64,000 nt of DNA, taken from the NCBI GenBank assembly GCA_015183035.1, contig JACZZP010000003.1, forward strand, positions 1,922,001 to 1,986,000. The letters are read 5' to 3'. Positions within the stretch are counted from its first letter, which is position 1. Each line of letters starts with the position of its first letter. Shown here one piece after another: positions 48,121-60,898 of the stretch. Source of the DNA: Meloidogyne chitwoodi (Eukaryota > Nematoda > Chromadorea > Rhabditida > Meloidogynidae). The position numbers and the translations under genes are program-made. The notes below the pieces were generated by a model, which did not search any database, was not told where the DNA came from, and was given only the letters and a program-made list of their open reading frames with translations.

Positions 48121-49395
48121 TATTTAATACATATTCAAATTAACAACATATATTTTACAATTTTTGGTTATTTAAAATTTTTAAATTAATTTTATATTAT
48201 TTTTTACTTATTATTAGATAAATAATGATATCTTTGCAATAAAAAATCAGAAAAAAATTATTTATTTATTAAATAATAATGAAAGATATATTTTAGTAAA
48301 TAACATAAATTGAGATATTCCAATATTTTTTGGCAAAAATATTTTTATTATTTTCTAGCTAGTTGAGGAGAACGTTTTAGTTAGTAAAATGCTTTACTCA
48401 TTGTCACATTTTAAATTATAAATATTAATTAGAAAAGAGTAAATAAAAAATACAAAATCAGAATTACAATTTTCCGGAACGATTGTAATCTTTATTTATG
48501 TTTTCTTTCAGAAAAAGTTTTAATTTAACGTAGATTTACAATTTCCGGAAAATATATTTACTTTATAAAAAAACTTTAACATTTTATTCTCTTTGGCACT
48601 GTCTTCAATGGCTAGAGTTAGCATTCAATAAAGTAAGGTATATTTGCATTTTTTTATTATTCTTTTACTTTTTTTTTCATTGCAGTAGTGTTGACTATAC
48701 ATATATTATTATAGTTTACTTATTTTTAAAGAAATATTAAGCTTATAAAAATTGTAATAATTTTATTGAATTTTTTAACTCTTAAACTTTTTAATTTTAG
48801 AGAATTATTTTTAAAATATTTTTTAAATTAATTTTTCTTTTAAATTTATTTTTCATTAATAACTCTAATCCCTCGTGTATTATCAAACTGTTTTTTTACT
48901 ATGACGTAAATTGTCCTTTATATAAAAAAGGGTATTAAAAGAAGAAACACTTTAAAAAAATGAACACATTATTTTCTTAAGTGGTAAAAAATAATAATAA
49001 GAAGAGAAAGTAACGGCTTTTCCAAGCTTTTCTTTTTTTATAAAAATCCTATGATTTTGCAGTCCTATGATGGAAAGACAAAAAATATATGTATTTATCT
49101 TGTGCTACTTTTACTATTTTTAAAAACGAAAAATTTTTATTTACATAAAAATATTTAAAGATTTTTAAATTTTTTTTAAATTTGAGATTTTGGCAATTTG
49201 TTTTTTAGATTTTTTAAATTTTAGAGTCATTTTTCTTTTTTTTTTTGAAAATAATTTAAAAAACTTTTTTTTTTTAATTTGTGAAAGTTTCTTTGTTTCA
49301 AAAGCATTATTAATTTTTAGTATAAAAAGCAAAGTTTTAATTGTCCTTAATTCTTTTTTATTTTTCAGAATTACGATTTTTTCAATTTTTAATAT
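48121..49395. other. Intergenic AT-rich DNA
   Basis: No exon recognised. A weak inverted repeat, TTACAATTTTCCGGAA / TTTACAATTTCCGG, lies near 48464-48557. Confidence 0.4.
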
Positions 49396-49400
49396 AAATT

Positions 49401-52310
49401 ATGAAACAAAGCACAACCGTTTGTTTACCTCATTCTGAAGCTTTTATTTTCGGTGATCGTCAAAATTCGCCTGAAGATTTGGTTTTCAACCTTTTTAAAG
49501 TCCCACATCGAGATGAAGCTCATATTGGCAGACTTCTTTTGGTTTTAAATTTTTCTTTTATTTTTATTTGCTTTTTTTCTTATTTTTAGACATTGAGAGG
49601 TTTTGGACTCCAATCAAATGATCAACGGTATGAATTTAAATAAAATAAAAATTTATTCTTCTTTTCCTTCTAGTTTGGCTCCGATGCTAGAAAAAATGCG
49701 ACAATATTTAGACCTTGAAAGTGTTGAAGCAACAACTACTACAGATTACCGAAAAATGGTAACAAATTCTAATACTATTGGAGAAGTACAAGACGAGGAG
49801 CTTCTCTTTGGCCGACATCTTGGTTGTGAACAATTTAAAGCGTTAGTTTTTTTATTTTTAGAAATTATAGTTTCTGAATTTTCAATTCTAAATTTTTTTA
49901 ATATAATTTTAATTTTGTCAGTTGTGTTCGTCCATGTATTGAATTATTATCGCGTACACTTCGTAACCAATTAATTATACCTAATTGGACAGAATTTACT
50001 GCAAAAATTCGGGAAATTTTTGAGGAGGTTTTTTTAAATTTTTTTATTTAAAAAATATAGTTTTTTAGTGCCGTTCAGAGAAAGGTGGAAATGTTGCTAC
50101 TTATATTCCACAACTTGCAAGAGTAGACCCTAACCGAGTATAAATTTTTTTTTGTTTTTTAAAATATTTTTTTCTTTCTTATACAGTGGGGACTATCAAT
50201 TTGTACAATAGACGGACAACGCTTTTCTTTGGGCGATTTTCATTTTCCTTGGTGTTTTCAATCTGTCTCAAAGGCTTTTAATTATGCAATTGTTGCATCT
50301 GTTTTAGGCGATTATGTTCATTCTTTTGTTGGCCATGAACCTTCGGGAAGACTTTTTAATGAAATTTGTCTTGATTCAAGTGGAAAACCTCACAATCCAA
50401 TGATTAATTCTGGAGCAATAATTGTCACTTCTCTTATGCGTAAAGACCTCTCAATGGCTGATAGATACGATTTTGTAAGAAAATTTTTTATTTTCTTCTA
50501 ATATTAGTTTTTTGCTTTTTTAGGCATTAAATGAATACAAAAAGTTGGCCGGTGGTGGTTATATTGGATTTAACAACGCAACGTATTTTATTAAAATTAT
50601 TTAAGAATAAACTTTTTTTAAATTAGGTTTTTGTCAGAAAAAAAGACTGCTGATCGTAATTATGCACTATCTTACTATATGAAGGAGAATAAATGTTTTC
50701 CTTCTGATATTGAAAGTATTCGCGATGAATTGGATTTTTATTTTCAATTGTGTTCGTTGGAAACTAATTGCGAGGCTGCTGCTGTAAAAATATAAATTAA
50801 TTTTTACTTTTTAATTAATTTTAAAGGTAATGGCTGCTACATTAGCAAATGGTGGAGTATGTCCATTAACTGATCAATCATGTATCCAAACTAGTGCATG
50901 TCGTGATGTTCTCTCTTTAATGTATTCATGTGGAATGTATGATTATTCAGGGCAATTTGCCTTTGATGTTGGACTCCCAGCAAAATCTGGTGTTTCTGGT
51001 GGAATGATTCTAGTATTTTTTTTTAATTTTTTAAAATATTTTTAATAAAAAATTTAAGGTAATTCCCAATTTAATGGGTATTTGTTTATTTTCTCCACGA
51101 TTAGACCGAATGGGTAATACAACGAGAGGTGTTCTTTTCTGTCAGAAACTTGTTGATATTTTTAATTTTCACAACTATGATTCATTATTACACGCTGATT
51201 CTAAAAAGATTGATCCTAGAAGACGAATTGGAAATAAAGAAACTGATTTAGTATAAAATTTAATTTTTTTTTAAATTTAAGAATTTAATTCTTTTAGGTT
51301 GTAAATTTACTATTTGCCTGTAAGAATGGAGACTTGGAGACCGTCAGAAAGTATAAATTAATTTTTTTTAATTTGAACCATTATATACCTATTCAAAACT
51401 TACTGTAATAAATCTTTTTGGAAAAACTTGACAGAATTATCAATTTCGGAAACACAATTTATAACTGAAGAAAATATAGAAATTAAAAATTTGTTTTTTA
51501 GACTTCATCTTCAAGGAATGAATTTAAATATTGTTGACTATGATGGACGAACTGCTCTTCATTTAGCTGCTTCTGAAGGACAAACTGTTATTTTAAAATT
51601 CCTTTTACAAATAGCCAAGGTTGACCAAAATATTCGTGATCGTTGGGGACGTACTGCCTTAGATGATGCTAGAACATTTCATCGTACAGCTTGTATGGCT
51701 CTTCTTTTAAAAGCAGCACAAAGGAAACAAAAACAATCATCACAAACTAAAGGGTAAATAAAGAGACATTTAAAATTAATTTGTAAAACTTTGAAAACAA
51801 ATTTAAATTTTTTTAGAACAAAAAATGGACTCAACGTTAATGACAATAATAATAATAATGAAAATCCTCCTATAACAACAAACACATCCACAACAATTGA
51901 AAGTAGTGGAAATGAAGAAGAAAAAGATGAATCAGATGAAGAAAGTTTATGGGATGATGATCAACTTTTACCTAAAATAAAAAAAAATGATATTATTAGT
52001 GGAAGAAGTTCAAAAGCAGCTGCAACTGCAAAATGGATGATTGAACATTGTGTAGAACGACTTTCGTTGGGAGGAAATGATGAAATAATAGAAAATGGTA
52101 AAATAATAATATAGGTTTGATAAAATTAATATTTGATTTTTCTATTAAATATTCCCAAAAATAAAAGCACCACTTCACTGGATTTAAAAATATTTCTAAT
52201 TAGGTGAAACAAGTCGGAGTTACAATCACAACAATAAAAATAATGAAAGAAGTAAAGGGCAACAAGCATCAATTATTCCAAACAAATTCCACACAAGTAC
52301 AGGAGATTAA
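49401..52310 (+). CDS. glna: Kidney-type glutaminase with ankyrin repeats
   Basis: About 13 exons give a complete glutaminase that hydrolyses glutamine to glutamate and ammonia. The N-terminal EF-hand-like helical part starts [11 protein letters not shown]. The catalytic domain has [20 protein letters not shown], the Ser-x-x-Lys nucleophile site [24 protein letters not shown], the Tyr motif [25 protein letters not shown], and [20 protein letters not shown]. Two ankyrin repeats follow ([35 protein letters not shown]). The C-terminus is acidic and Asn rich. The ATG at 49401 gives a short N-terminus with no obvious mitochondrial targeting helix, so an upstream exon may exist. Confidence 0.9.
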
Positions 52311-52555
52311 CTATTCAAAATGTGATTTAATATTGCTCTCAATTAACATATATTAATTAATATTATAATATAAACCAGTTGATAACATAATGTTGGTAAT
52401 AATAAATAAAAAAGAATATTAAATGTAATAACAATATATTTTAATAAATTAAAATCAAAAGTAGTTTAACTAATAATTTTACATTATATAAAAGTTATTA
52501 CTGTTCTATAAATATTAACAATAAATATAAAAATATTCGAAAACACAATTATTTT

Positions 52556-54670
52556 TTAATTTCTTTTCCTTTTACCAAAAGAACCTCTTTTCCCCATCGA
52601 TTCAACCAAAGAAGAGTCCTTGCTTGGTGGCCCAACAAGTTTAGCGATGCGTAACTGAAAAAAAAAGAAAATTTTAAAAATTTAAGTTTCTAAACTTGCC
52701 GTATTCATTGTAAGTGCTTGAGCTTCAGTAGCAGAATTAACACTTAAAATAAAATTAAAGTTGTATTTTTGAGTGTTTTTTGTATTGTTTTATTAAGAAT
52801 TAGAATTTTATATTGAAACTGTGTTTTAGAAATCAGAATTTATTAATAATAAATTAAAATAAAATACAATATTTTTAAAACTTACACACAGCCAAGTCCC
52901 ATTAAAAAATTCTTTAACATATTTTCATTAACACCAAGTTCTTGTACTAATGGAGATAAAGGTAAAATAAAATCAGGCTCTAAATAAAACAAATAATAAA
53001 CTATTTATAAAATTTTAAAAAATACCATCAAAAAGAAGTGTTAAACATAAAAGATCAGCTAAAGCTCGACTTCTCTTCTCTGCCGAAATTTGAAATTTTA
53101 TTGCGTTTTTTCCAATTGCTTCTCCTGAAATATGTTTGAAAATTAAAATAAAGAAAATTAAAATAAACCTAAATATTCATTACGAAAATAATCAGTCATT
53201 ATGGGAGGCAATGAAAAGGCTTGAATTTCGCCGGCTGATATCAACGTTCCGGCTCTGCCTTTGCTTTTAAAAAAATGCTGAAACAAAAAATAATAATTTA
53301 AATCGAAATTTGAATAATTTCCCAAAAAATCATTTTTATTTATTTTATATTCAAAAACCTGAATAAATTTTGCCAAAGTAATCATTTTTAAAGCAATTGT
53401 ACATCGTACTCCTGGATTTGCATAACGAAAAGGAATTCCAACCCTTTTAGCAACAATTGGTGAAACACCTTAAAAATAACTTTAAAAAAATATTTTTTAA
53501 TTATAAAATAATACCAGATTTGACCAAATATTGAAAAGAATCCATAGATTTAAAGAATTGCATAGACACTGTTTCATATTCAGATTTAAATTGTTCAAAA
53601 TTTTCAGGCAAAAATTGTTCAATTTTATAAACATCAGAGGCCACTTTTGCATTATAATTTGGTATAGGTAACATTCCACTTGAACCCTAAATAATTTAAA
53701 CAAAATAATATCATTACAGGCCATTACTTCATTTAAAAAAATTAAAAAACCTTTTCAAAAATTGATAATAATTTAGTTTTGTCATCTTCCATAGAATTTG
53801 AAGGAGATTGATCATCAAATTCTTCTTTCTTAAGTAAAGAAGCAATAGAAGTATTCGGAGAAGAAAAAGCAGTTGTTGACATTGCATCTAATGTTTCCTG
53901 AAATTTATAGAATATTAAAAAATTAAATTTAAAATAAACGTTTGTAATGCTGCGTCGAATATTAGCTTCAAGCTTTTTATTATTTTTAGCACTTCCGAAG
54001 CTTTTAGTCAGTCTACTACGTTCAGATTTCATTTCATCCAAAGACATTGAAAAATCTTGAGAATAATCGGTGATACTTTTACGTCTAACAATTTTTTTAA
54101 TAAATTTAAAAAATTATTTTTTTTACTTTCGTCCACTTAACAGTTCCTCAGCAGGTTTAAATCTTGGTTGGAAGCTAACCAATGCGGCAGGTTTAAATTC
54201 AATAGGTCGTCCAGTTGTTCTATCAACTACAGCCAAAACATATTCAAAACCATTTCCAGGTGTTTCCTCAATACCGACATGATCAATTTGTAAAAACTAA
54301 ACAGCAAAAAATTAAATCTTAAATGTTTAACTGCATCGTCATTAAAAAAAAACCTTTGAAGAAGATTGCGTAGAAGCTGAACTTGACATTGAAAAAATCT
54401 TTTTGTCTACACGATTCAAGTGTTCAGAAAAACAAAGCTTTGAAGGTTCAGCAGGATCTCCTTGTGGAAATATTGCAACAATGTCACGAACCCTCTTGCC
54501 AATTCCAACACTAAAAATAAAAGTTTAGAAACATAAAAAATATTCAAAAAAACTAACGTAAGTTTAGCACTCGGTATCTGTCTTGAAATAGAATTTGGAG
54601 TTGTTCCATTTTGAGCAGGTGTAAAAACTTTATTCGTACTAATACTGCTAGATGATGAAAGGTTCAACAT
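52556..54670 (-). CDS. RPA49: RNA polymerase I subunit A49 (POLR1E/PAF53-like)
   Basis: About ten minus-strand exons from ATG 54668-54670 to TAA 52556-52558. The N-terminal dimerisation half contains VAIFPQGDPAEPSKLCFSEH, VDRTTGRPIEFKPAALVSF and QPRFKPAEELLSGRKRKSIT. A linker rich in Ser/Lys leads to the winged-helix half: MLPIPNYNAKVASDVYKIEQ, VAKRVGIPFRYANPGVRCTI and LPPIMTDYFRNEYLG. It ends with the basic tail KRGSFGKRKRN, a likely nuclear or nucleolar signal. A49 forms a heterodimer on RNA polymerase I that aids rRNA transcription. The assignment is by overall pattern and order of these blocks, since the family is weakly conserved. Confidence 0.75.
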
Positions 54671-54991
54671 TTTAAATAAATAGTAAAATTAGAAATTTTA
54701 TCAAGATATATTTAAAAATATTAATTGATAGGATCGTATTTTAGGGCAAAAACCTTAAAATAGGTACTTAACAGGTTGTAAAAAGGCCAAATCATAAAAA
54801 CTTGAAAATAGGTTAAAACAAAATTTTTTATTTGTAAACAATTTTAAAATTTTTCAAGATTTTGGAAAATGTCCAGAATACCTACCCGTTACAGATATGG
54901 ACATGAAATGTAATTAATAATATCAAGCACCGAAACGTCCTTCGGTTTTTATTGAACTTTTTTTAGAATTAATTTTATAAAGAATTTTTTT

Positions 54992-55411
54992 ATGAAAATG
55001 ACTTCTCGTACTGTTGAACACAACGTTAAAAATCTGTTTTTCTTTATTCGTTTGGGTATTATTTTTATTTTATTTTCTCTTAATTTATGCATTTATAGCA
55101 GAGAAGACACAAGCTATGCTTGAATACAAAAAATTGCCAAATCAAGTCTTGGAAATGTATCATACTGAAGTTCCTAAAGAATATGGAGGAAAAGGAATTG
55201 CAAAAGATTTAGTCAAGGTACTTTTTGACAGATTTAAAGAAAATAATTTTTCAAACTTCGGATTTTATTGAAAAAAATTTAGGGTGCATTCCGCTATTGC
55301 ATTGATAATAATTACAAAATTTATCCAACTTGTTCTTATGTACAAAAATATAGCAAAGATTTGGCAAGTGAAGAAGAGAAAAAGATTGTTGTTGATGATT
55401 TAAAGAAGTAG
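54992..55411 (+). CDS. NATD1: NATD1-like GCN5-type N-acetyltransferase
   Basis: Exons 54992-55055, 55099-55217 and 55283-55411 join in frame to a ~103-aa protein. The core, AMLEYKKLPNQVLEMYHTEV then PKEYGGKGIAKDLVKGAFRY and YKIYPTCSYVQKY, matches the small acetyltransferase family of NATD1 and bacterial YjdJ. GGKGIAK is the acetyl-CoA phosphate-binding loop. The substrate is not known for the family. It is divergent from the RPA49 gene; about 320 bp separates the two starts, possibly a shared promoter. Confidence 0.85.
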
Positions 55412-56580
55412 ATTCTTATTTAAAATAAATTCTTATTCACTTTTGCAAATTTTATCTACTGTGTAAGATTAGATTTTTATGTGCTTAACTATATACTAAA
55501 TACATAGTTCTAATAAACATATATTATAGAATTCTTGTCTATTAAAGCTTTAATTTGGACTCAGAATGTCAGACGGAGTCTGAAAATTAGGATCTGAAAA
55601 ATAGAGTGGTTAAAAATGAAAGACAGCAGGCATTCAGACGTTCCTTTTTAATTAAGCAATTTTAACGCGAAAGGCACTTAAGAGAGATGATTTTGAGTGT
55701 CAACTGAGGGTTACTATCCTTTGAGGTTATTTTAAAGGTATACTTCGTTCAATTTCTTTAATTTTGTAAAATTATATCCCTATAGACCTGTTCTGGTTTT
55801 TTCAAAATTCCTACATTTCATAATCAGTTATCAAGGTGCTTGTTTTTAATTTTTGTTATTATCATACTAAACTATATATTCTCTATTTGTTTTATTTGAT
55901 TAAAGAAAACGTATTCTTATTCTGTGTTGTTATCACAAATAAACAATATTTTATGATATTCCATTTAATAAATGATTTCATTGCTTTTTTGCAATTTGTA
56001 GTCGTAATTTTTCAAAACCTATATACACTGTTAATTCGCCATTCTCTGCAGTAGAAAAGAGAATATTATTTAATAAAAACATCCACATTATTAATAATAA
56101 ATATTGCTGATCAATTAGTTATTTACTTTTTTTAAATAAATGATAATTATAAACAGGAGATAATTTATAATATTTAAGGTGTAATTTTAACCGCATTCAA
56201 GGCCATTTTTGTTTATACGATTTTTGTACTATTAATTATTTTTTTTTAATATATACTATTTACATATTTATGTGTAGAAAATAATTTAAAATTTTATTAA
56301 TGTCTTCCTCTTAAATTAAAAAATCTTGAAACATATCAAAAGATAAAAACAAAGCTTTTTAAAATGATTTAAATTACCAAAATAAAATAAAAAATTTAAA
56401 ATAACTTTCCATCCATCTTCGTCAATTTAATAGTTTGTAACTGAGAAAAAATTTTAAGAGAATATAAATCAGGTTTTATTTGCAAAATTTGGTCATAAAA
56501 TTATTTAACATTTCTCGTTCTCATAACTTTTTAAAATCGTTTTAGTTTCTTTTTATTTAATTTAAATAATTTTAATATTC
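55412..56580. other. Intergenic AT-rich DNA
   Basis: No exon or ordered repeat recognised. ORFs here are Phe/Ile/Leu-rich by base composition alone. Confidence 0.45.
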
Positions 56581-56584
56581 AACC

Positions 56585-58544
56585 ATGTCGACAAATATAG
56601 CTGAAGTAAGTTAATTAATTGACTAATTAATTATATTTTTGTAAAATATATTCAAAAGTACAACAATTATATAACTTTTATTTGTAAACAGACTGTCGCC
56701 AATCAGCGCAACTTCTTTAAAACAGGGGCAACTAGGCCTTTGGCATTCCGCAAGGAACAGCTTCAGAAGTTACGGGCTATGATCAAAGAAAATTCTGAGC
56801 GGATAGTTGAAGCAATTTATAAAGATTTACGTCGATCTAAAGATTTAAATATGCAGATGGAAATTGGTAATTCTTTAGCAACCATCGATTTATGCCTTAA
56901 TAACTTGGATGAATGGGCAAAGCCTCTTAAAGTGATTAAACGATAAAAAATAAAATTTTAATTATTAAAAAAATAAAGATAGAAAATCATCAATTCGGCG
57001 AACCAGAAATACAATATGAGCCAAAAGGTGTTGTTTTGGTAATTGGTGCTTGGAATTATCCTGCTATGTTGTTAATTCAACCTGCAGCTGAGGCAATCGC
57101 TGCTGGTTAGTCAAAAAGTGTTTAGAATTATAAAATTGATATAAGATTAAATTAAATAATAATTATTTTCTCATTTTATTTAGTAAAAAACGTGAAAAAT
57201 ATTGCTAAAATTTTACACTAGAATATCTAAAAAACTTTTAATTTAGGAAATACAGTGGTTATCAAGCCCTCGGAGGTACAACATATTTTATCTATAATTA
57301 TTTTTATAAATATATAATTTTCCCTTTGAGGTCTCGGCAAATACTTCTCATTTGATGAAGGAGCTTTTCGACAAAAACTTTCCAAAGGTGTTTATTTTGA
57401 AAAATATTTTTGATTTTTTTCCATCAAATATGAATTTTGTTCATTCCAGAACTTTATCACAGTAATTGAGGGTGCTGCTGAAGAGACTTTAAAAATTTTA
57501 AATGAGCGTTTTGACCATATTTTCTATACTGGAAGTACCAACATTGGCAAGGTAAATTATATTAAAATTAATAGTTAAAATTATAATTTGTTTTTAAATT
57601 AAGGTAGTAATGATAGAAGCAGCTAAGAATTTGACACCCGTGACATTGGAATTGGGTGGAAAATGGTAAGTAGAATAGATTGTTTCTGAAAGAATAGTTT
57701 AATTATTCTCTTACAAATTAGTCCCGTCATTGTTGAAAATGATGCTAATATTGAAAAAGCCGCACAACGAATTGCCGAAGGTAAATGGCTTAATAGTGGG
57801 CAAACATGTCTGGCACCTGATTATATAATGACAACTACTGAAACTAAGCCAAAATTGGTTGAGGCTTTACGCAAAACCATTGACATGATGTACGGAAAGG
57901 ACCCACAAAAAAGTCCTAATTACTCACGAATGGTAAATCAACGTCACTTTGATAGAGTAAATGAGCTAATGAAGGCTAGTAAGGGAAAGGTTATTCATCA
58001 GGCAGGTACGCCAGATCGAGCTGATGTTTTTATTCCACCGGTTTGTAATGTTTTAAATAAATATAGAGAATTAAAATTAAATAATATAGAACGTTTATTA
58101 ATTAATTTAATAAATAAAATTAAAAATTAGACAATTGTGGAAGCTGACTTAAAGGATTCTTTAATGCAAGAGGAAGTTTTTGGCCCTCCTCTACCAATTT
58201 TGACAGTAAAAAATATGGATGAAGCTATAAATATAATCAATGATGGAGAAAAGGTAAAAGAATTGTTTAGTATAAAATAGTTAATTTATTTTTTAAATTA
58301 ATAATTTTTTATATTTATGTAGCCGCTTGGTGCTTATCTGTTCACAGAAAACGAGAAGAAAATAGAAAAATTCTTAAACAGCACTTCAAGTGGTGGTGTC
58401 ACCATAAATGATATAATTAAGCACGCAATGATTTCGGATTTGCCATTTGGAGGTGTTGGAAATAGTGGAATCGGAAACTATCATGGAAAGCATGGTTTCA
58501 TCCAACTGAGCCACGCGAAAGCAGTTTTGAAGCGCCGAGATTGA
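56585..58544 (+). CDS. alh: Class 3 (fatty) aldehyde dehydrogenase
   Basis: About ten short exons, ATG 56585 (MSTNIAE) to TGA 58542-58544. It oxidises aldehydes with NAD(P)+. Motifs in order: [63 protein letters not shown] (cofactor loop), [11 protein letters not shown] with the general-base Glu, the catalytic Cys in [26 protein letters not shown] and [20 protein letters not shown]. This order and the short N-terminus are those of the ALDH3 family. It ends at LKRRD without the hydrophobic membrane anchor of microsomal fatty-aldehyde dehydrogenase, so a soluble enzyme is expected. Confidence 0.92.
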
Positions 58545-59035
58545 AAATAATTTAATAAAATTGATAATGATTAAATATTAAATTTTGAAAGGTTTAAACT
58601 TAACCGTAAATTAATAAAATGTTAATTGAAGTATTAAATGATAAATAAATTTTTATCGTAAATTTGTTTTTATATTAATTATACGTTTTAAAAATATAAA
58701 TTTTCTAGTCATACATATTACCTATATAAGCTCCAATGACTTTAAAAAATAGTTAAAAGTACTCTGATTTTATATCTTATAAATTTTAAAATTCTTCAAA
58801 TTTAAATGTGCAATAAAAAAATGGCCCGTTTATAGGTTGTACCTCAAAACTCCGGGTTTTTACAATATCTCCAGATTAATTCCAGTCCTGCTCTAAACAC
58901 AAAATTAAAATCCTGAAAGATCGATTTTACCTGACTTCCATTTAACAAAAAGATTGGGACTGAAATGGCTTGGGACTGAACCGGCAATCTGCGGAACTGA
59001 ACAGGCCTATTTTTTAAATTTTTATAGATATTTAT
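58545..59035. other. Intergenic region, partly less AT-rich
   Basis: 58830-59010 is noticeably richer in G+C and contains TTGGGACTGAA twice (58957-58980). It has no coding frame and may be a repeat fragment or the promoter of the following gene. Confidence 0.4.
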
Positions 59036-59039
59036 TTGA

Positions 59040-60613
59040 ATGCTTAAGCAAGCTTTTTGTAAGCGTAAATCAACAACTGGAAAGGGCATTGTTTTAGGAA
59101 TTTCAGGCACTACTTGTGCAGGAAAAACTACATTAGCTAAAGGATTGAGAAAGAAAGTATATTTTATTTTAAACTTATTAATTCTTCAACATTTTAATTT
59201 AGTTTATAGATGAAGGAATTTCTGCAGACATTATTCATCAAGATGTTTTTTACAAAGAAAAGGAAAAAGTTCCAACTTTAACTAATAAACACGATTCTTC
59301 AGTTCTTTTCTATAATTTTGACCAAACTAATTCGGTAAGTGACAAAAAATTTTCTTTTTACATTTCCTTTTTCAGATAAAATGTGACGAAATGCTAAAAG
59401 CTGTTTTGAAGGCTAGGGATTTAAATGATGTCGTTATAGTTGAAGGAAATATGATCACAAATATCGAACCTGTACTAAATGAAATCAACGCTATTATTTT
59501 GATAACTATTGACAAGGAAATTTGTGAAAAAAGACGTAGTAAAAGAGTTTATGATCCTCCAGACGAGACAGGGTATTATTTTTTTAAATGTTTGCTTATT
59601 GATTGAGGATGACAAAAATCAATTTTGAATGAAAAGTTCTTTGTATTTTTATAAATTTACAAAAACTCTTTAATTACATAGGAATCATTTTATAAGAACC
59701 TTTTTAAAGCTTTTGCACATCTTTTAGTTATTTTCTTGTTTCCTCTATTCAAGATTGCTTTTTGGCTGCCTTAAATATAATTTTTCCTTTTAGTTATTTT
59801 GAACAAGTAGTTTGGCCTGAATGGGAAGAAACTCTCAATCAAGTAAAAATCATGTTAAAAACAAGCAATAAACCAATATCAATCAAATATACAAATAATT
59901 TTATTCCTCTTGATGAAATTGTTGCGGAATTTATTCATCTCATTTGTGATAAACTTGAATTAACTCGGATTCCAATAGATGTTAACACTTCAACAAAATG
60001 GGTCAATTCCTCAAAATGTGGTGCTACTTCTATTTTTATTGGTTTTATAATTTTTAAATAAAATTTTTTTTAATATTTTTAGGCACTACACGTGATACAT
60101 TTGAAGGAAAAATTGTGAAACAACTTGAATATGAAGCATATAATGATATGGCCTATTCAGAAATGAGAAAATTATGCAAAGAAGTACGAAAAAATAATTT
60201 TTCAATTGAAAGGATTTGTATTTATCACAGATTGGGGTTTACTTTTTTACTTTTTTTTTTGAATTTAATATTTAAGTCAAGTTCCAGTAGGAGAGATTTC
60301 TGTACTTATAGCTACTAGCTCTCCGCAAAGGAAGGCAGCAATTGAAGCAACAGAATGGCTTATTAATTCTTTGAAGGAACAAGTACCAATCTGGAAAAAG
60401 GTTTAAATAAAATATTTCAAAAATCGAAGGCGCTAGTTTAAACTTGTCTTAACTGTCTTACAATTTGAAATTATTATTATAATCTTTTTAAAGATAACTA
60501 GATTGTTAACATATTTTAGAATAATTTAGGAAATTTATGCTGATGGATCTTCTTCGTGGAAAGAAAATAAAGAACAGCCTTTTCAGGAAACCACTCAAAA
60601 TGGAGCTGTTTAA
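59040..60613 (+). CDS. Nicotinamide riboside kinase-MoaE fusion protein
   Basis: Seven exons (59040-59156, 59203-59334, 59376-59572, 59794-60041, 60083-60236, 60277-60400, 60530-60613) sum to 1056 bases, 351 aa, with every junction in phase. Residues ~17-175 are a P-loop kinase like NMRK: GISGTTCAGKTTLAKGL (Walker A), IIHQDVFYKEKEKVPT, IVEGNMI, then VVWPEWEETL. From ~residue 205 comes MoaE/MOCS2B, the large molybdopterin synthase subunit: CGATSIFIGTTRDTFEGK, LEYEAYNDMAYSEMRKLC, ICIYHRLGQVPVGEISV, SSPQRKAAIEATEWLI, and the catalytic-Lys region VPIWKKEIYADGSSSW. The two parts meet inside one uninterrupted exon (59794-60041), so the fusion is not a splicing guess. It would link NAD+ salvage and molybdenum cofactor synthesis in one polypeptide. 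Confidence 0.88.
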
Positions 60614-60898
60614 AAAATGTCAGAAATATTAGATTTGCTTTTTTTTCATTTTGTTTTAACTTTTATCAAAAATTTGTTAAAGAAATTCATCGCGTTTGAT
60701 TTATCTTTTAAGTATAAAGTTTAATTTATTATTTTGCTCATCATTAAATCTATTTGTTTTTAGCTGAAATAATATTTTTTATTAAATTTTTTTAAGTATT
60801 CTTAATGAAAGTTGAGCTTTTTGACTTTAGTTTATCAATTGCATACATAATTCTTGAATTTAATTTTTTAATTATTTTAGTTTTTTTGCAAATTACAA

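Noticed and set aside
55836..56054. 72-codon hydrophobic ORF
   Set aside because: T-rich composition produces Phe/Leu/Ile; no start context or homology seen.
58844..59110. 88-codon minus-strand ORF
   Set aside because: It overlaps the first exon of the kinase-MoaE gene antisense and has no recognisable feature.
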